A stretch of 16,687 bases of DNA from an uncultured bacterium (GTDB lineage: Bacteria > Patescibacteriota > Minisyncoccia > Phycocordibacterales > UBA9973): positions 1-16,687 of the forward strand of contig CAIOXR010000106.1 of NCBI GenBank assembly GCA_903862375.1, read 5' to 3'. Made by a program: the position numbers and the translations under genes. The notes beneath the pieces are model-generated. The model was not told where the DNA came from. It saw nothing but the letters and a program-made list of their open reading frames with translations, and did not search any database. Positions 1 through 7,860 of this stretch are shown here, piece after piece. The first letter of the stretch is position 1, and each line of letters starts with the position of its first letter.

Positions 1-275
1 ATATTATGTGCTTTTTCTTTATATTCAAGATAATCTGCCTTAGTATTTTTTGTCTTAAAAGAACCAGAAAAATTACTAAAATAATCAATTTTATCTAAGA
101 CCCATTGAGATCTTTGAATTATAAACTTTTCAATTATATTGGGGTGAATATTTTTTGGAGCAGTTACAACAAAAGCTCCATCACAATATACAGCTAACCT
201 AAGTCTTTTTGCTCGATTGCTAACCTTGAGAGTATATGGAACTTTTCTTTTGTGAAGTTCTATATGTTTTGTCAT
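1..275 (-). CDS. YgjP-like (DUF45) metallopeptidase, 3' part outside window
   Basis: Partial gene. It starts at ATG 275 and stays open to the window edge, giving about 91 residues. The translation has the pattern typical of the N-terminal half of YgjP/DUF45 proteins: a basic stretch (SNRAKRLRLAVYCDGAFVVTAP, residues about 19-40) followed by a helix with RSQWVLDKI. The family's zinc-binding HExxH motif would lie further downstream, outside the window, so catalysis cannot be confirmed. The start codon lies two bases after the hsdR stop, so it is the last visible gene of the restriction operon. Members of this family are often found next to type I restriction genes (family knowledge); their role there is unclear. 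No Shine-Dalgarno motif is seen. Confidence 0.8.
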   Translation of the reverse strand, partial: MTKHIELHKRKVPYTLKVSNRAKRLRLAVYCDGAFVVTAPKNIHPNIIEKFIIQRSQWVLDKIDYFSNFSGSFKTKNTKADYLEYKEKAHN

Positions 276-277
276 AA

Positions 278-3193
278 TTAAAATTTCTTAATTATTATAT
301 CTATTAGACGATTGAGATATTTATTAAAATCAGAGATTTGAATCTTATTCTTATAATCTTTAAGAATAAGCTCTTGTAAGGTTCTTTTAGCTTCTTTGAT
401 AAACTCTTCCCTCTTAGAAGAATCCTGCCATCCATCATCTAATACATCCTCTAGTCTAGAAGCCATTTCTTTTATAAATTCTTTAACAGTGTCTTTATTA
501 GATTCATTAAGAAATTCTTCTGAGATAACAAATAAACCGTATTCGTGAAGTGAATAACCAAGCTCTTTTGCCTCTTCTGTCTTTGTCTTTATATCATTAA
601 GAAGTTCGTAATATCTCTTTATTCTCTCTGCTAGGTCTATTTGGTGTTTTTCAAATTCTTCACGAACTGCGGTGAGTCTTTCGCTAAACTTCTTAAATGA
701 TGGATGTGTATCTATATTTATAGATATTTCACGCTTAAGCATTTTCTCAAGATTTAAGGCTTTCTCCTCTTCTGGAAGCTTATCAAGTTTATTAAGGGTA
801 GCTAAATCATGTATATTTAGTTCTCTAAAATTCTTAGTAATTCCTTCATAATCGATTTTATCCTGAATAAGATTTTTAATCTTCACTCCATATTCAGCAA
901 GTGAAAATTCATCAATATCCTCTCCTGATTGAAACTCTTTACTAAATGCAATATAAAAACTAGTTATCCATTCAAACTTCCTTAAATGTTCCATTAAAAA
1001 TGGGTCTGGTGAAAGTATTTCAAATAACATTTTTAATTTACTGTATTTATCTTTAAAGAATTGCTGTTTATTTTGATTATCAATAAATATTTTCAAACAT
1101 CTACGAAGGTTATCAATTGAAGGATCTTCTATGTTTACTCCTTCAAATAAACTCATAACCTCTTTAAGTACTTTTGTAAAATCTTCTTTGAGCTTATCAA
1201 TGTTTATCATAGCACTATCAACAATGCTCTCATCAAAATTTAGAGCATCATATAAATTTTTAGTTACACCATAATAATCAATAATCTTTCCACACCCCTT
1301 ATTAAGATAAACTCTATTTGTACGAGCAATTGCTTGGAGCAGATTATGATCTCTTAGTGGTTTATCTAAATACATAACTTGTTCAATAGGTGCATCGAAA
1401 CCAGTTAAGAGCATATCGCAAACAAGAAGAAACTTAAGGGGATGATTAGGATCTTTAAATTGCTCAATTACTTTTTCTCTCTTTTGTTTATTGGTATTAT
1501 ATTTCTTTAAATCATCACTATCACTATTAGGATCACCTGGCGAATACACAACCTCTGACCATTCAGAAGGAATAAGTTTATCAAGTAATTCTTTGTATTT
1601 AGCAGTTGCTTCCCTGTCAGAACATACAATCTGTGCCTTAAACCCATTAGGAAGTACATAGAGTTTATAATGCTCTATTATATCTTGAGCTATAGCCTCC
1701 ATTCTCTTATCTAATTTAACTAATGCTTCTTTCTTACCATACTTCTTAGTTAAAATTTCTTTTTGAGAAGCATTAAGATCAGAAGTTAATTCATTAAATT
1801 GAGCATCTACTTTTTCTTCATCAATAAAGAATTTGGAAAGCCTTGCTTCGTAGGTAACTGGTAAAGTTGCCCCATCATCTATTGCTTGTTGAATTGAATA
1901 ATAATCAAGATATCTTTCACCTTCTTCTCCAAAATTTCTATGAGTATTAAGAGTAAGTTTATCTATTGGAGTTCCAGTAAAACCAAAGAAGAAAGCATTT
2001 TTAAATGCATTCCGCATCTTTATTGCAGAGATACCCTCATTGTCTCTATGTGCCTCATCTGATAGGACGATAACATTACCCTCAATCTCTTCTACTTCTT
2101 CAAGCTCACTAAACTTTTGAATAGTAGAAATAAATATCCCCCTGTCTGCACCTTTTATTTTCTTTTCAAGATCTTTACGAGAATCTATACGAATTAAATT
2201 CTTTCCGCCCCAAGCATCAAACTCATCAAATACTTGATCGTCTAAATCTATTCGATCAATGAGAATAAAAACTTTAGGATTTTTAAGTTCTGGATCATAA
2301 CGAAGTTTCCAAGCTGTAAAAAACATAGTGAGTGTTTTTCCAGATCCTTGGGTGTGCCAAATTAATCCCTTTTTACTCTCCCCTTCTTTTACTCTATTTA
2401 CAATTTTATTTGTAGCATAAAATTGCTGATATCGAGTAATCTTTTTTGTGATTCCATCTTTCTTCTTTTCAAAAACAAGAAAGTTTTTAATAACATCAAG
2501 TAGCTGTTCTTTCTTCAAAAGAAAATGTAATGTTGAATCTAGTTCTTCTTCAAATAACTTATTATCTGAATGAGGATCTTCTCTCCAAGTAAGAAAGTAT
2601 TGCTTAGGAGAATAGGTGGTTCCATAAACAGTTTTTAACCCGTCTGTCGCTATATTAAAACAGTTTGGAATAAATAATTTAGAAGCTACTCTTTCGTACC
2701 TCTTAATTTGATCTATAGCATTTTCAAAACTAACTGAGCTTGATGCAGTTGGACTTTTAGCTTCTATGTCAGTAACGGGTAATCCATTCAAAAATATCAT
2801 TACGTCAGGACGAATATTTTCAGTAGATCCCTCAAAATAGAATTGATTCGTAACGACGAAGTGATTATTATCTACTTCATCAAAATCAACAATCTTATAA
2901 TCACGACTTTTCCCAGTTTCTGGATCTTTTAAATTAATACCGTTTCTTAAGGCAAGAAGTAAGGCCTCATTATTATCAAGTTTTTTTATTTCTCTAACTA
3001 TGCTTTGGGCAACAGTATCGTCTGTGTGATTAATTTTTTTAACAGATTCAAACAAATGAGAAGTGATTATATATTCATTCTCAAAGGTACGAAGTTTAGA
3101 AAATTCGTCAGCTTGTATGTACTCATAATTAAGATTATCTTTAATAAACTTTATAACGTGATATTCAATTGTGTATTGTTCGTTAAATTTCAT
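278..3193 (-). CDS. hsdR: Type I restriction enzyme R subunit (HsdR)
   Basis: 971 residues, a normal length for HsdR. This subunit translocates DNA with ATP and cuts it when bound to the M2S methyltransferase. An N-terminal PD-(D/E)xK nuclease is visible: D130 in RPDVMIF, then E144 and K146 in IEAKS. The helicase motifs follow in order: Walker A TQGSGKT (281-287), DEAH box (379-382), GFTGTP (404-409), LLTGFDAP (595-602) and motif VI QAIARTNR (620-627). The C-terminal third is charged and helical, as expected for the part that docks on the methyltransferase. All key residues are present, so the enzyme looks active. The start is ATG 3193, two bases after the stop of the preceding membrane protein gene, which implies coupled expression in the hsd operon. 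Confidence 0.96.
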   Translation of the reverse strand: MKFNEQYTIEYHVIKFIKDNLNYEYIQADEFSKLRTFENEYIITSHLFESVKKINHTDDTVAQSIVREIKKLDNNEALLLALRNGINLKDPETGKSRDYKIVDFDEVDNNHFVVTNQFYFEGSTENIRPDVMIFLNGLPVTDIEAKSPTASSSVSFENAIDQIKRYERVASKLFIPNCFNIATDGLKTVYGTTYSPKQYFLTWREDPHSDNKLFEEELDSTLHFLLKKEQLLDVIKNFLVFEKKKDGITKKITRYQQFYATNKIVNRVKEGESKKGLIWHTQGSGKTLTMFFTAWKLRYDPELKNPKVFILIDRIDLDDQVFDEFDAWGGKNLIRIDSRKDLEKKIKGADRGIFISTIQKFSELEEVEEIEGNVIVLSDEAHRDNEGISAIKMRNAFKNAFFFGFTGTPIDKLTLNTHRNFGEEGERYLDYYSIQQAIDDGATLPVTYEARLSKFFIDEEKVDAQFNELTSDLNASQKEILTKKYGKKEALVKLDKRMEAIAQDIIEHYKLYVLPNGFKAQIVCSDREATAKYKELLDKLIPSEWSEVVYSPGDPNSDSDDLKKYNTNKQKREKVIEQFKDPNHPLKFLLVCDMLLTGFDAPIEQVMYLDKPLRDHNLLQAIARTNRVYLNKGCGKIIDYYGVTKNLYDALNFDESIVDSAMINIDKLKEDFTKVLKEVMSLFEGVNIEDPSIDNLRRCLKIFIDNQNKQQFFKDKYSKLKMLFEILSPDPFLMEHLRKFEWITSFYIAFSKEFQSGEDIDEFSLAEYGVKIKNLIQDKIDYEGITKNFRELNIHDLATLNKLDKLPEEEKALNLEKMLKREISINIDTHPSFKKFSERLTAVREEFEKHQIDLAERIKRYYELLNDIKTKTEEAKELGYSLHEYGLFVISEEFLNESNKDTVKEFIKEMASRLEDVLDDGWQDSSKREEFIKEAKRTLQELILKDYKNKIQISDFNKYLNRLIDIIIKKF

Positions 3194-3195
3194 AT

Positions 3196-3996
3196 TTAAA
3201 TTTCAAAAAGATGTTCTATTAACTTATATTCTTTCACCGTTATAGAAATTCTTTTGTCTCCCTTATAAACAACCTCTGCTTTAATAATTAATTCTTTTCC
3301 AAGAAAATCTTGCCTTTCCTCTAGATTAAAGTTAATATCTGTAAAAAATAATGGAACATCTTGAGTGGTTTCTTTAATCCTAAAATTAAACGGACTAACA
3401 TCATATAATTTGCTAACACTTACAACTCCAAGCAAATCTTCCTCTTTTTTGATTTCTTTATCAGAAAGGAGTTCTTCGTGTTTTTGTATTTCATTTATAA
3501 TATCTTTTTTTTGTTCAAGATTAATATTATAAATATTATCCCCACTATGAATACTAACCACATTATCATTACCAGTAATTGGAACTAAAATATTTTCAAA
3601 ACTCTTCCTTATTTTCTTGTTTGACTCTAATACTTCTATTGTTTCGGTATTATCAGTTTCACGATTATTTAAATAATAATTAAAACCTGATTGTAAAAAC
3701 GGCATTACAAAAGTTCCAATTAAAGTAAAAGCGGCGGCATTTTTCTTTACAATCTTAATGATCTCTTTTATTGAACCATCTTCAACTTTTACATATACAT
3801 CAAAAATTACTTCTTCATGACTAAGGTTAAGTTTTTTTCTATAGAACTCAACGGTTTCTTTTATTAATACCTCAATACCCTTTAGCTCACATATTAAATT
3901 ATCTAGCTCAATCTCATTATTAGAAAATTTATCTCCCTTATAAGTGAAAGTAATAATCTCCTCTTTTATTAAATTTTCATCAAAAATATTTTTCAT
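3196..3996 (-). CDS. Membrane-anchored protein of unknown function in the hsd operon
   Basis: 266 residues when started at ATG 3996, which lies seven bases after the hsdS stop. A GTG at 4026 would add ten residues but overlap hsdS, so the ATG is preferred; neither has a Shine-Dalgarno motif. The N-terminal ~85 residues form a mixed alpha/beta region with FTYKGDKF near residue 16 and KVEDGSIKEI near 70. One hydrophobic segment follows (about 87-108: AAAFTLIGTFVMPFLQ). The rest is charged, then beta-rich (about 190-266). The layout faintly recalls DUF7946-like N-terminal domains from defence loci, but this is a weak resemblance from memory. It sits between hsdS and hsdR with almost no spacing, so it should be made with the restriction enzyme. 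It could be an accessory or effector protein; the function is not known. Confidence 0.75.
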   Translation of the reverse strand: MKNIFDENLIKEEIITFTYKGDKFSNNEIELDNLICELKGIEVLIKETVEFYRKKLNLSHEEVIFDVYVKVEDGSIKEIIKIVKKNAAAFTLIGTFVMPFLQSGFNYYLNNRETDNTETIEVLESNKKIRKSFENILVPITGNDNVVSIHSGDNIYNINLEQKKDIINEIQKHEELLSDKEIKKEEDLLGVVSVSKLYDVSPFNFRIKETTQDVPLFFTDINFNLEERQDFLGKELIIKAEVVYKGDKRISITVKEYKLIEHLFEI

Positions 3997-4003
3997 AAAT
4001 AAA

Positions 4004-5209
4004 CTAGTTAACTCTAACTTTTCCACTTAAAAGATCAGACATTAATCCTTTTTTAAGTTTAATTAATTTTTCTTTTAATTCTTTTTGCTTTTCTAATTTT
4101 CTATCAATCAGAGACAGTACTTCTGAAATTTTTTGTTGCTCTTTAATAGATGGTAATTTTATAAAAACATTTGAAACAGATTCTCTTTTTAGATTTCTTA
4201 CTCCAGATCCAGCAGAAATTGATCTAAAAATATCTTGAATATCTTTAGACGAAAGTAAATAATACAAATAATCTTTTATAATTAGATCTGTTTTTATATC
4301 TTTGAAGGCTAGCCATCCATCGTGAATACAAGCATTTATTTTCATAATATAAGGCCTACCAAAACTCATTGAGTTAGATAATATAAAGTCGTCAATATTT
4401 ACCATTGTAGTTTTATAAAGACCTATTTTTTTTATTTTTTGAGTAGTTTTATATATATATTTTGCGCCTGTTTCAATATCTCCAATTTTTAACCAATTTA
4501 AACCATCCTCATCTTCCGTTATGTATGATTCAATAGGTCTAGGTGATCCACCTCTTGTAATAGAAGCAATCTCTCCAAGTTTTTTTACTTCCCATTCTTC
4601 TGGAATATCTCCAAGTTTTGTCTTTTTAAATTTTTTATGATCAATACCTTTAGTAAAAAGTTCATTTATTAAACCCGTTTTTAATTTTTCAGTTTTTGAT
4701 ACCAATTCATCTGTTTTATTAATTTCTTCATCAACCTTAGATAAAATTTCAGAAATCTTTTTTTGTTCTAAAATAGTAGGAATATTCAAAATAAATTCTT
4801 GAAGGCTCTTTTTTTGTATATTAGGAAGACCTGAACCAACTCTTAATCGCATTAACTTATCTTGTTTAGCTTTAAGAATTTGATATAAGAAAGATTTATC
4901 AAAATTATCATTAATATTTAACAATGAATAACAATGACCACCACACCAAAATTTTGTGTTAACAAAATTTATATAACCACAAGAATTACCACCCTCACTA
5001 ATTGTTATTGTACCAGATTCAGTATTCCAATTTTCAGTATATCCAGAATAATTTATTCCTCCATTCAGCACAGGATATTGGGAATTAGATATCATATCTA
5101 ACTTATTAAGTTGTTCCCCTTTTTTAATATCACAAATTTCCCCGAGAGTAACTCGTTTCCAATTTTTTGGTATATCTTTTTGTAATAAATTATTTTTCAT
5201 TTTTATCAT
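4004..5209 (-). CDS. hsdS: Type I restriction-modification specificity subunit (HsdS)
   Basis: 401 residues with the classic duplicated layout. HsdS reads the bipartite target and holds two HsdM subunits and HsdR. The first target-recognition domain spans about 12-147 and opens with IPKNWKRVTLGEICDI. The first conserved helix follows (about 148-187, EQKKISEILSKVDEEI). The second recognition domain (about 202-356) opens with IPEEWEVKKLGEIASI, and the second conserved helix is at 357-395 (EQQKISEVLSLIDRKL). The matching half-repeats are plain to see. The target sequence cannot be derived from the protein by eye. The ATG at 5209 overlaps the upstream gene's end by 20 bases; ATG 5200 (Met4) is an alternative start. 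The overlap implies translational coupling with the zinc-ribbon membrane protein. Confidence 0.95.
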   Translation of the reverse strand: MIKMKNNLLQKDIPKNWKRVTLGEICDIKKGEQLNKLDMISNSQYPVLNGGINYSGYTENWNTESGTITISEGGNSCGYINFVNTKFWCGGHCYSLLNINDNFDKSFLYQILKAKQDKLMRLRVGSGLPNIQKKSLQEFILNIPTILEQKKISEILSKVDEEINKTDELVSKTEKLKTGLINELFTKGIDHKKFKKTKLGDIPEEWEVKKLGEIASITRGGSPRPIESYITEDEDGLNWLKIGDIETGAKYIYKTTQKIKKIGLYKTTMVNIDDFILSNSMSFGRPYIMKINACIHDGWLAFKDIKTDLIIKDYLYYLLSSKDIQDIFRSISAGSGVRNLKRESVSNVFIKLPSIKEQQKISEVLSLIDRKLEKQKELKEKLIKLKKGLMSDLLSGKVRVN

Positions 5210-5981
5210 TTTTTATATTTTCTTTTCTCTTGCAAACAGGGCAAGTAACCTGAATATCATTACTAGTCATATTTGATGGAAAATATCTTCCGCATGATTC
5301 ACATTTAATTATTCTTCTTCTGGAAGGTAGATAATTAATACTCGAGCGATGCATTATTCCATCTCTACTTAAATGCATTTGTACTTGTTCTATTTTTGAA
5401 ATATGTTTTTCAAGATCAGAAAGTTTACCCTTGATTTCTGAAGTCTTTTTGTCGTCCTTACTTTCAATTAAAGCTTTCTGGTTTGTCATCCATTCTTCAA
5501 CATAAGCTTTTATTGTTTCATCCTTTTTTCTCTCTATTTCTTCATCTTCAGCTAATTCAGGCACAATATCCACCCAGTCTTCAAATCCTGAATCTACATT
5601 CATACGTGCAGTCGAGAGATGTCTTTCTATCTCTTCTAATGTTCTTTTTTGGTCAATGGATATTTTCTCTTTGGAAAAATCTACGATCCATTCACATATA
5701 TGAGAAAGCTGTTTCCCGATTGATTGTAAATTACGAATTGCAGAACGTCCCTTTTTTTCAAGAACATTTTCGCTAGATAATTTACTAAAATCATCTTTAA
5801 CAAACGAACCTGCGATACTCGCAAAGACTGAACTTAATACAGAAAGTAACGTTGCAAAAAGTGTGTTAGTTTTAAAGTAAAATGCTAATATTAATCCTGC
5901 AATAGTTAATAAAATAAAAATTGCCGATCCTGGTCCTAAAATAACTCTTAAAAAGAGAACCCATTTATCTTTTAATTTCAT
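5190..5981 (-). CDS. Two-helix membrane protein with coiled coil and C-terminal zinc ribbon
   Basis: 263 residues; family not recognised. Two hydrophobic segments (about 8-36 and 38-61) should form a membrane hairpin. A long charged helical region follows (about 62-205, probably coiled coil, with acidic and lysine-rich stretches). The C-terminus has a zinc-ribbon pattern with C227-x2-C230 and C247-x2-C250 (CESCGRYF and CPVCKRK), preceded by a basic RRRIIK patch that could touch nucleic acid. It starts seven bases after hsdM and overlaps hsdS by 20 bases, so it lies inside the M-S core of a type I system, where normally no other gene is found. It may tether the restriction complex to the membrane or act as a membrane-acting defence component. 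Both ideas are inference. Confidence 0.8.
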   Translation of the reverse strand: MKLKDKWVLFLRVILGPGSAIFILLTIAGLILAFYFKTNTLFATLLSVLSSVFASIAGSFVKDDFSKLSSENVLEKKGRSAIRNLQSIGKQLSHICEWIVDFSKEKISIDQKRTLEEIERHLSTARMNVDSGFEDWVDIVPELAEDEEIERKKDETIKAYVEEWMTNQKALIESKDDKKTSEIKGKLSDLEKHISKIEQVQMHLSRDGIMHRSSINYLPSRRRIIKCESCGRYFPSNMTSNDIQVTCPVCKRKENIKNDKNEK

Positions 5982-5988
5982 ATATTAT

Positions 5989-7683
5989 TTAATAATTTAA
6001 TTCGTCTAAATATCTTTCAACCTGATGATCGACTTCAGCAAGTTCTTTTTTAATAATTTGAATTTCTTTTCTTGCTTCTGGAACATTAATTATTTCTTCC
6101 TTTTCTGAGGAATCAATATATTGACGAATATTTAGATTAAAATCATTCTCTATTATTTCTTTTATGTCTACCACGCGTGTATATTTATCTACATCTTGAT
6201 AACCGTCATGAGCTTTTACTATTTTATTTATATCTTGAGGGCGAAGTGAATTTTGATTCTTACCTTCTAAATAATCTTTTTCCGCATCAATAATTAATAC
6301 TTTATTTTTCTTCTCTTCTGATTTGTTTTTGTTTAAAATCAAAATGACTGCTGGAATACCAGTTCCATAAAAAAGTTTTGATGGTAGTGAAATTATAGTC
6401 TCTATTAGATCATTCTTTAAAATTTGTTCACGAATTCGAGCTTCAGCACCTCCACGAAAGAGAACACCATGAGGAAGTACAATTCCTGCACGTCCATTTT
6501 GATTCATTGATTTTATTATATGTAAAACAAAGGCATAGTCAGCATTTTTATCTGGTGGAGCATCATACCCATCAAGTCTCCCAAATCTATTTTTGAAAGC
6601 TTCGTATTCCCAATCTTTAATAGAGTAAGGGGGGTTAGCTACGACAATATCAAAGGTTTGAAGATTACCTTGTTGAGTAAGAAATTGTGGATTTGCTAAA
6701 GTGTCTCCTCTACGGATATCAGCACTATCAAGACCATGCAGAAACATATTTATTCTTGCAATTGCAAATGTTGCTAATTCCTGTTCTTGCCCATAAAGAT
6801 AAAGTGTCCGCGCGATTTTTTCACCTGATTTTTGTTTAAGATAATCATAAGACTCAAGAAGAAATCCTCCTGACCCTACTGTTGGGTCATATATATGATC
6901 TTTTTGATGAGGTTTAAGAATACTAAGGATAACTCTTTCTACTTCACGAGGTGTATAAAAACTTCCTCCTTTTTTCCCAGCATCTGCGGCAAATTGCTTT
7001 ATAAGATATTCATATGCATCACCAAGTAAATCAGAACTTATATAAGTATCACCAAAATTATATTGGGAGAAATGATTTATTAATTTCTGAAGAGTTTCAT
7101 TTGGAAATCTATCTTTATTTGCGAAATCTAAATCATCAAATATTTTATCAAGCTTTGGACTATTTGCATTGGTAAGTTTATCAAAGACTTCATTAAGCTT
7201 CTGCCCAATGTTTTCTGCATGTTCAGTTATTTTATCCCACCGACAATCTTTAGGGACTTGAAAGCGATGATTGTAATCAGCTCTGGCTAGCATTATTTTT
7301 GCGTTATCATCTTTAAACATTTCAAGAACACTATTATATTCTTCATCCCATACATCACTCATTCTTTTGTAAAATAAAAGTCCAAAAATATATTTTTTGT
7401 AATCAGAACTGTCAATCTTTCCACGAAGAATATCTGCACTTTTCCAAAGAAATGATTCCAATTGAGGAAGAGTTAGTTTGCTTCCCATCTTATCGACTAT
7501 CGTCTCAATGTCTTGAGGGCGATATTTTCGATCTCCACGTTTCCCTACCCTCAAGGGAACTAAAATTCCATCCTTCTCCCAATTACGAAGAGTATCTTGA
7601 TGAATAGAAAAAATCTCGGCTACTTGGCTAATGGTTAATAATTCTGGCAAACTCTTAAGTTTTTGTTGTATATCTTTTCTCAT
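5989..7683 (-). CDS. hsdM: Type I N6-adenine DNA methyltransferase (HsdM) with N-terminal MerR-like HTH
   Basis: 564 residues from ATG 7683. HsdM methylates adenine in the site chosen by HsdS, using S-adenosylmethionine. Residues about 15-63 form a MerR/excisionase-type helix-turn-helix (LTISQVAEIFSIHQDTLRNW, then a GDRKYRPQDIE wing). The HsdM helical bundle follows (about 74-230, LLFYKRMSD at 103-110). The catalytic fold shows the SAM motif DPTVGSGGF (266-274) and the catalytic NPPY (350-353), so it looks active. A start at ATG 7743 would add 20 residues, but a strong promoter (7697-7725) lies inside that stretch, so Met 7683 is chosen; the expected transcript leader is then about ten bases. 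The added HTH is unusual for HsdM and could bind the operon's own promoter. First gene of the hsd operon. Confidence 0.95.
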   Translation of the reverse strand: MRKDIQQKLKSLPELLTISQVAEIFSIHQDTLRNWEKDGILVPLRVGKRGDRKYRPQDIETIVDKMGSKLTLPQLESFLWKSADILRGKIDSSDYKKYIFGLLFYKRMSDVWDEEYNSVLEMFKDDNAKIMLARADYNHRFQVPKDCRWDKITEHAENIGQKLNEVFDKLTNANSPKLDKIFDDLDFANKDRFPNETLQKLINHFSQYNFGDTYISSDLLGDAYEYLIKQFAADAGKKGGSFYTPREVERVILSILKPHQKDHIYDPTVGSGGFLLESYDYLKQKSGEKIARTLYLYGQEQELATFAIARINMFLHGLDSADIRRGDTLANPQFLTQQGNLQTFDIVVANPPYSIKDWEYEAFKNRFGRLDGYDAPPDKNADYAFVLHIIKSMNQNGRAGIVLPHGVLFRGGAEARIREQILKNDLIETIISLPSKLFYGTGIPAVILILNKNKSEEKKNKVLIIDAEKDYLEGKNQNSLRPQDINKIVKAHDGYQDVDKYTRVVDIKEIIENDFNLNIRQYIDSSEKEEIINVPEARKEIQIIKKELAEVDHQVERYLDELNY

Positions 7684-7696
7684 AATTAATAACTTA

Positions 7697-7725
7697 AGTC
7701 TATCCCTTTCTAAATACAATGTCAA
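7697..7725 (-). promoter_or_regulatory. Promoter of the hsd operon
   Basis: On the minus strand, a perfect -35 TTGACA (7720-7725), a 17-base spacer and a -10 TAGACT (7697-7702, four of six matches). The predicted transcript start is near 7690, just upstream of ATG 7683. The spacing supports a sigma70-type promoter and rules out the longer HsdM start for this transcript. An 8-base palindrome ACTTAAGT (7692-7699) overlaps the -10 and could serve as a regulatory site. Confidence 0.75.
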
Positions 7726-7729
7726 GTGT

Positions 7730-7747
7730 TCATAGGTTATCATAGGT
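7730..7747. repeat. Two 8-bp direct repeats spaced by one helical turn beside the hsdM -35
   Basis: TCATAGGT occurs at 7730-7737 and 7740-7747, a 10-base period. The pair lies five bases upstream of the hsdM -35 and 17 bases before the -35 proposed for the recombinase. Direct repeats at helical phase beside a -35 fit a regulator binding cooperatively on one DNA face. The HTH of HsdM is a possible binder (inference). Confidence 0.55.
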
Positions 7748-7764
7748 CTAGATAGTAGCTTACA

Positions 7765-7793
7765 TTGAAAAATAAGGGTAATTTAGTTATCAA
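7765..7793 (+). promoter_or_regulatory. Candidate promoter of the serine recombinase
   Basis: TTGAAA (7765-7770, five of six matches), a 17-base spacer, then TATCAA (7788-7793, four of six). The predicted transcript start is near 7800, giving a leader of about 60 bases to ATG 7861. The TTG at 7765 that would open a longer reading frame is thus better explained as part of the -35. The leader also holds a weak stem CCTCT/AGAGG (7798-7802 with 7815-7819). Confidence 0.45.
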
Positions 7794-7836
7794 CAGACCT
7801 CTATGGACTCACGGAGAGGGTTGCGTCATTAATGTA

Positions 7837-7851
7837 TATAGTCGAACTATA
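7837..7851. repeat. Inverted repeat TATAGT-CGA-ACTATA upstream of recombinase
   Basis: Perfect 6-bp arms around CGA, just before the ribosome-binding site of the recombinase. It could be an operator, a small hairpin that modulates translation, or part of a recombination site, since serine integrase sites are imperfect palindromes close to the gene. No second copy was noticed in the window. Confidence 0.45.
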
Positions 7852-7855
7852 AGGA
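7851..7855 (+). promoter_or_regulatory. Shine-Dalgarno site that sets the recombinase start
   Basis: AAGGA, five bases before ATG 7861. It is the only strong Shine-Dalgarno match before a gene in the window, and it decides for ATG 7861 over the TTG at 7765 and the ATG at 7873. Confidence 0.7.
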
Positions 7856-7860
7856 TATTA

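Noticed and set aside
3005..3199. Plus-strand open frame opposite the start of hsdR
   Set aside because: It lies fully antisense to conserved hsdR coding sequence and has no supporting signal.
7684..7743. Longer HsdM start at ATG 7743
   Set aside because: The stretch contains a strong -35/-10 promoter and one of the two direct repeats; ATG 7683 gives a normal HTH start and a short leader.
7765..7860. Recombinase start at TTG 7765
   Set aside because: TTG is a weak start with no ribosome-binding site and fits better as part of a -35; ATG 7861 has AAGGA five bases upstream.
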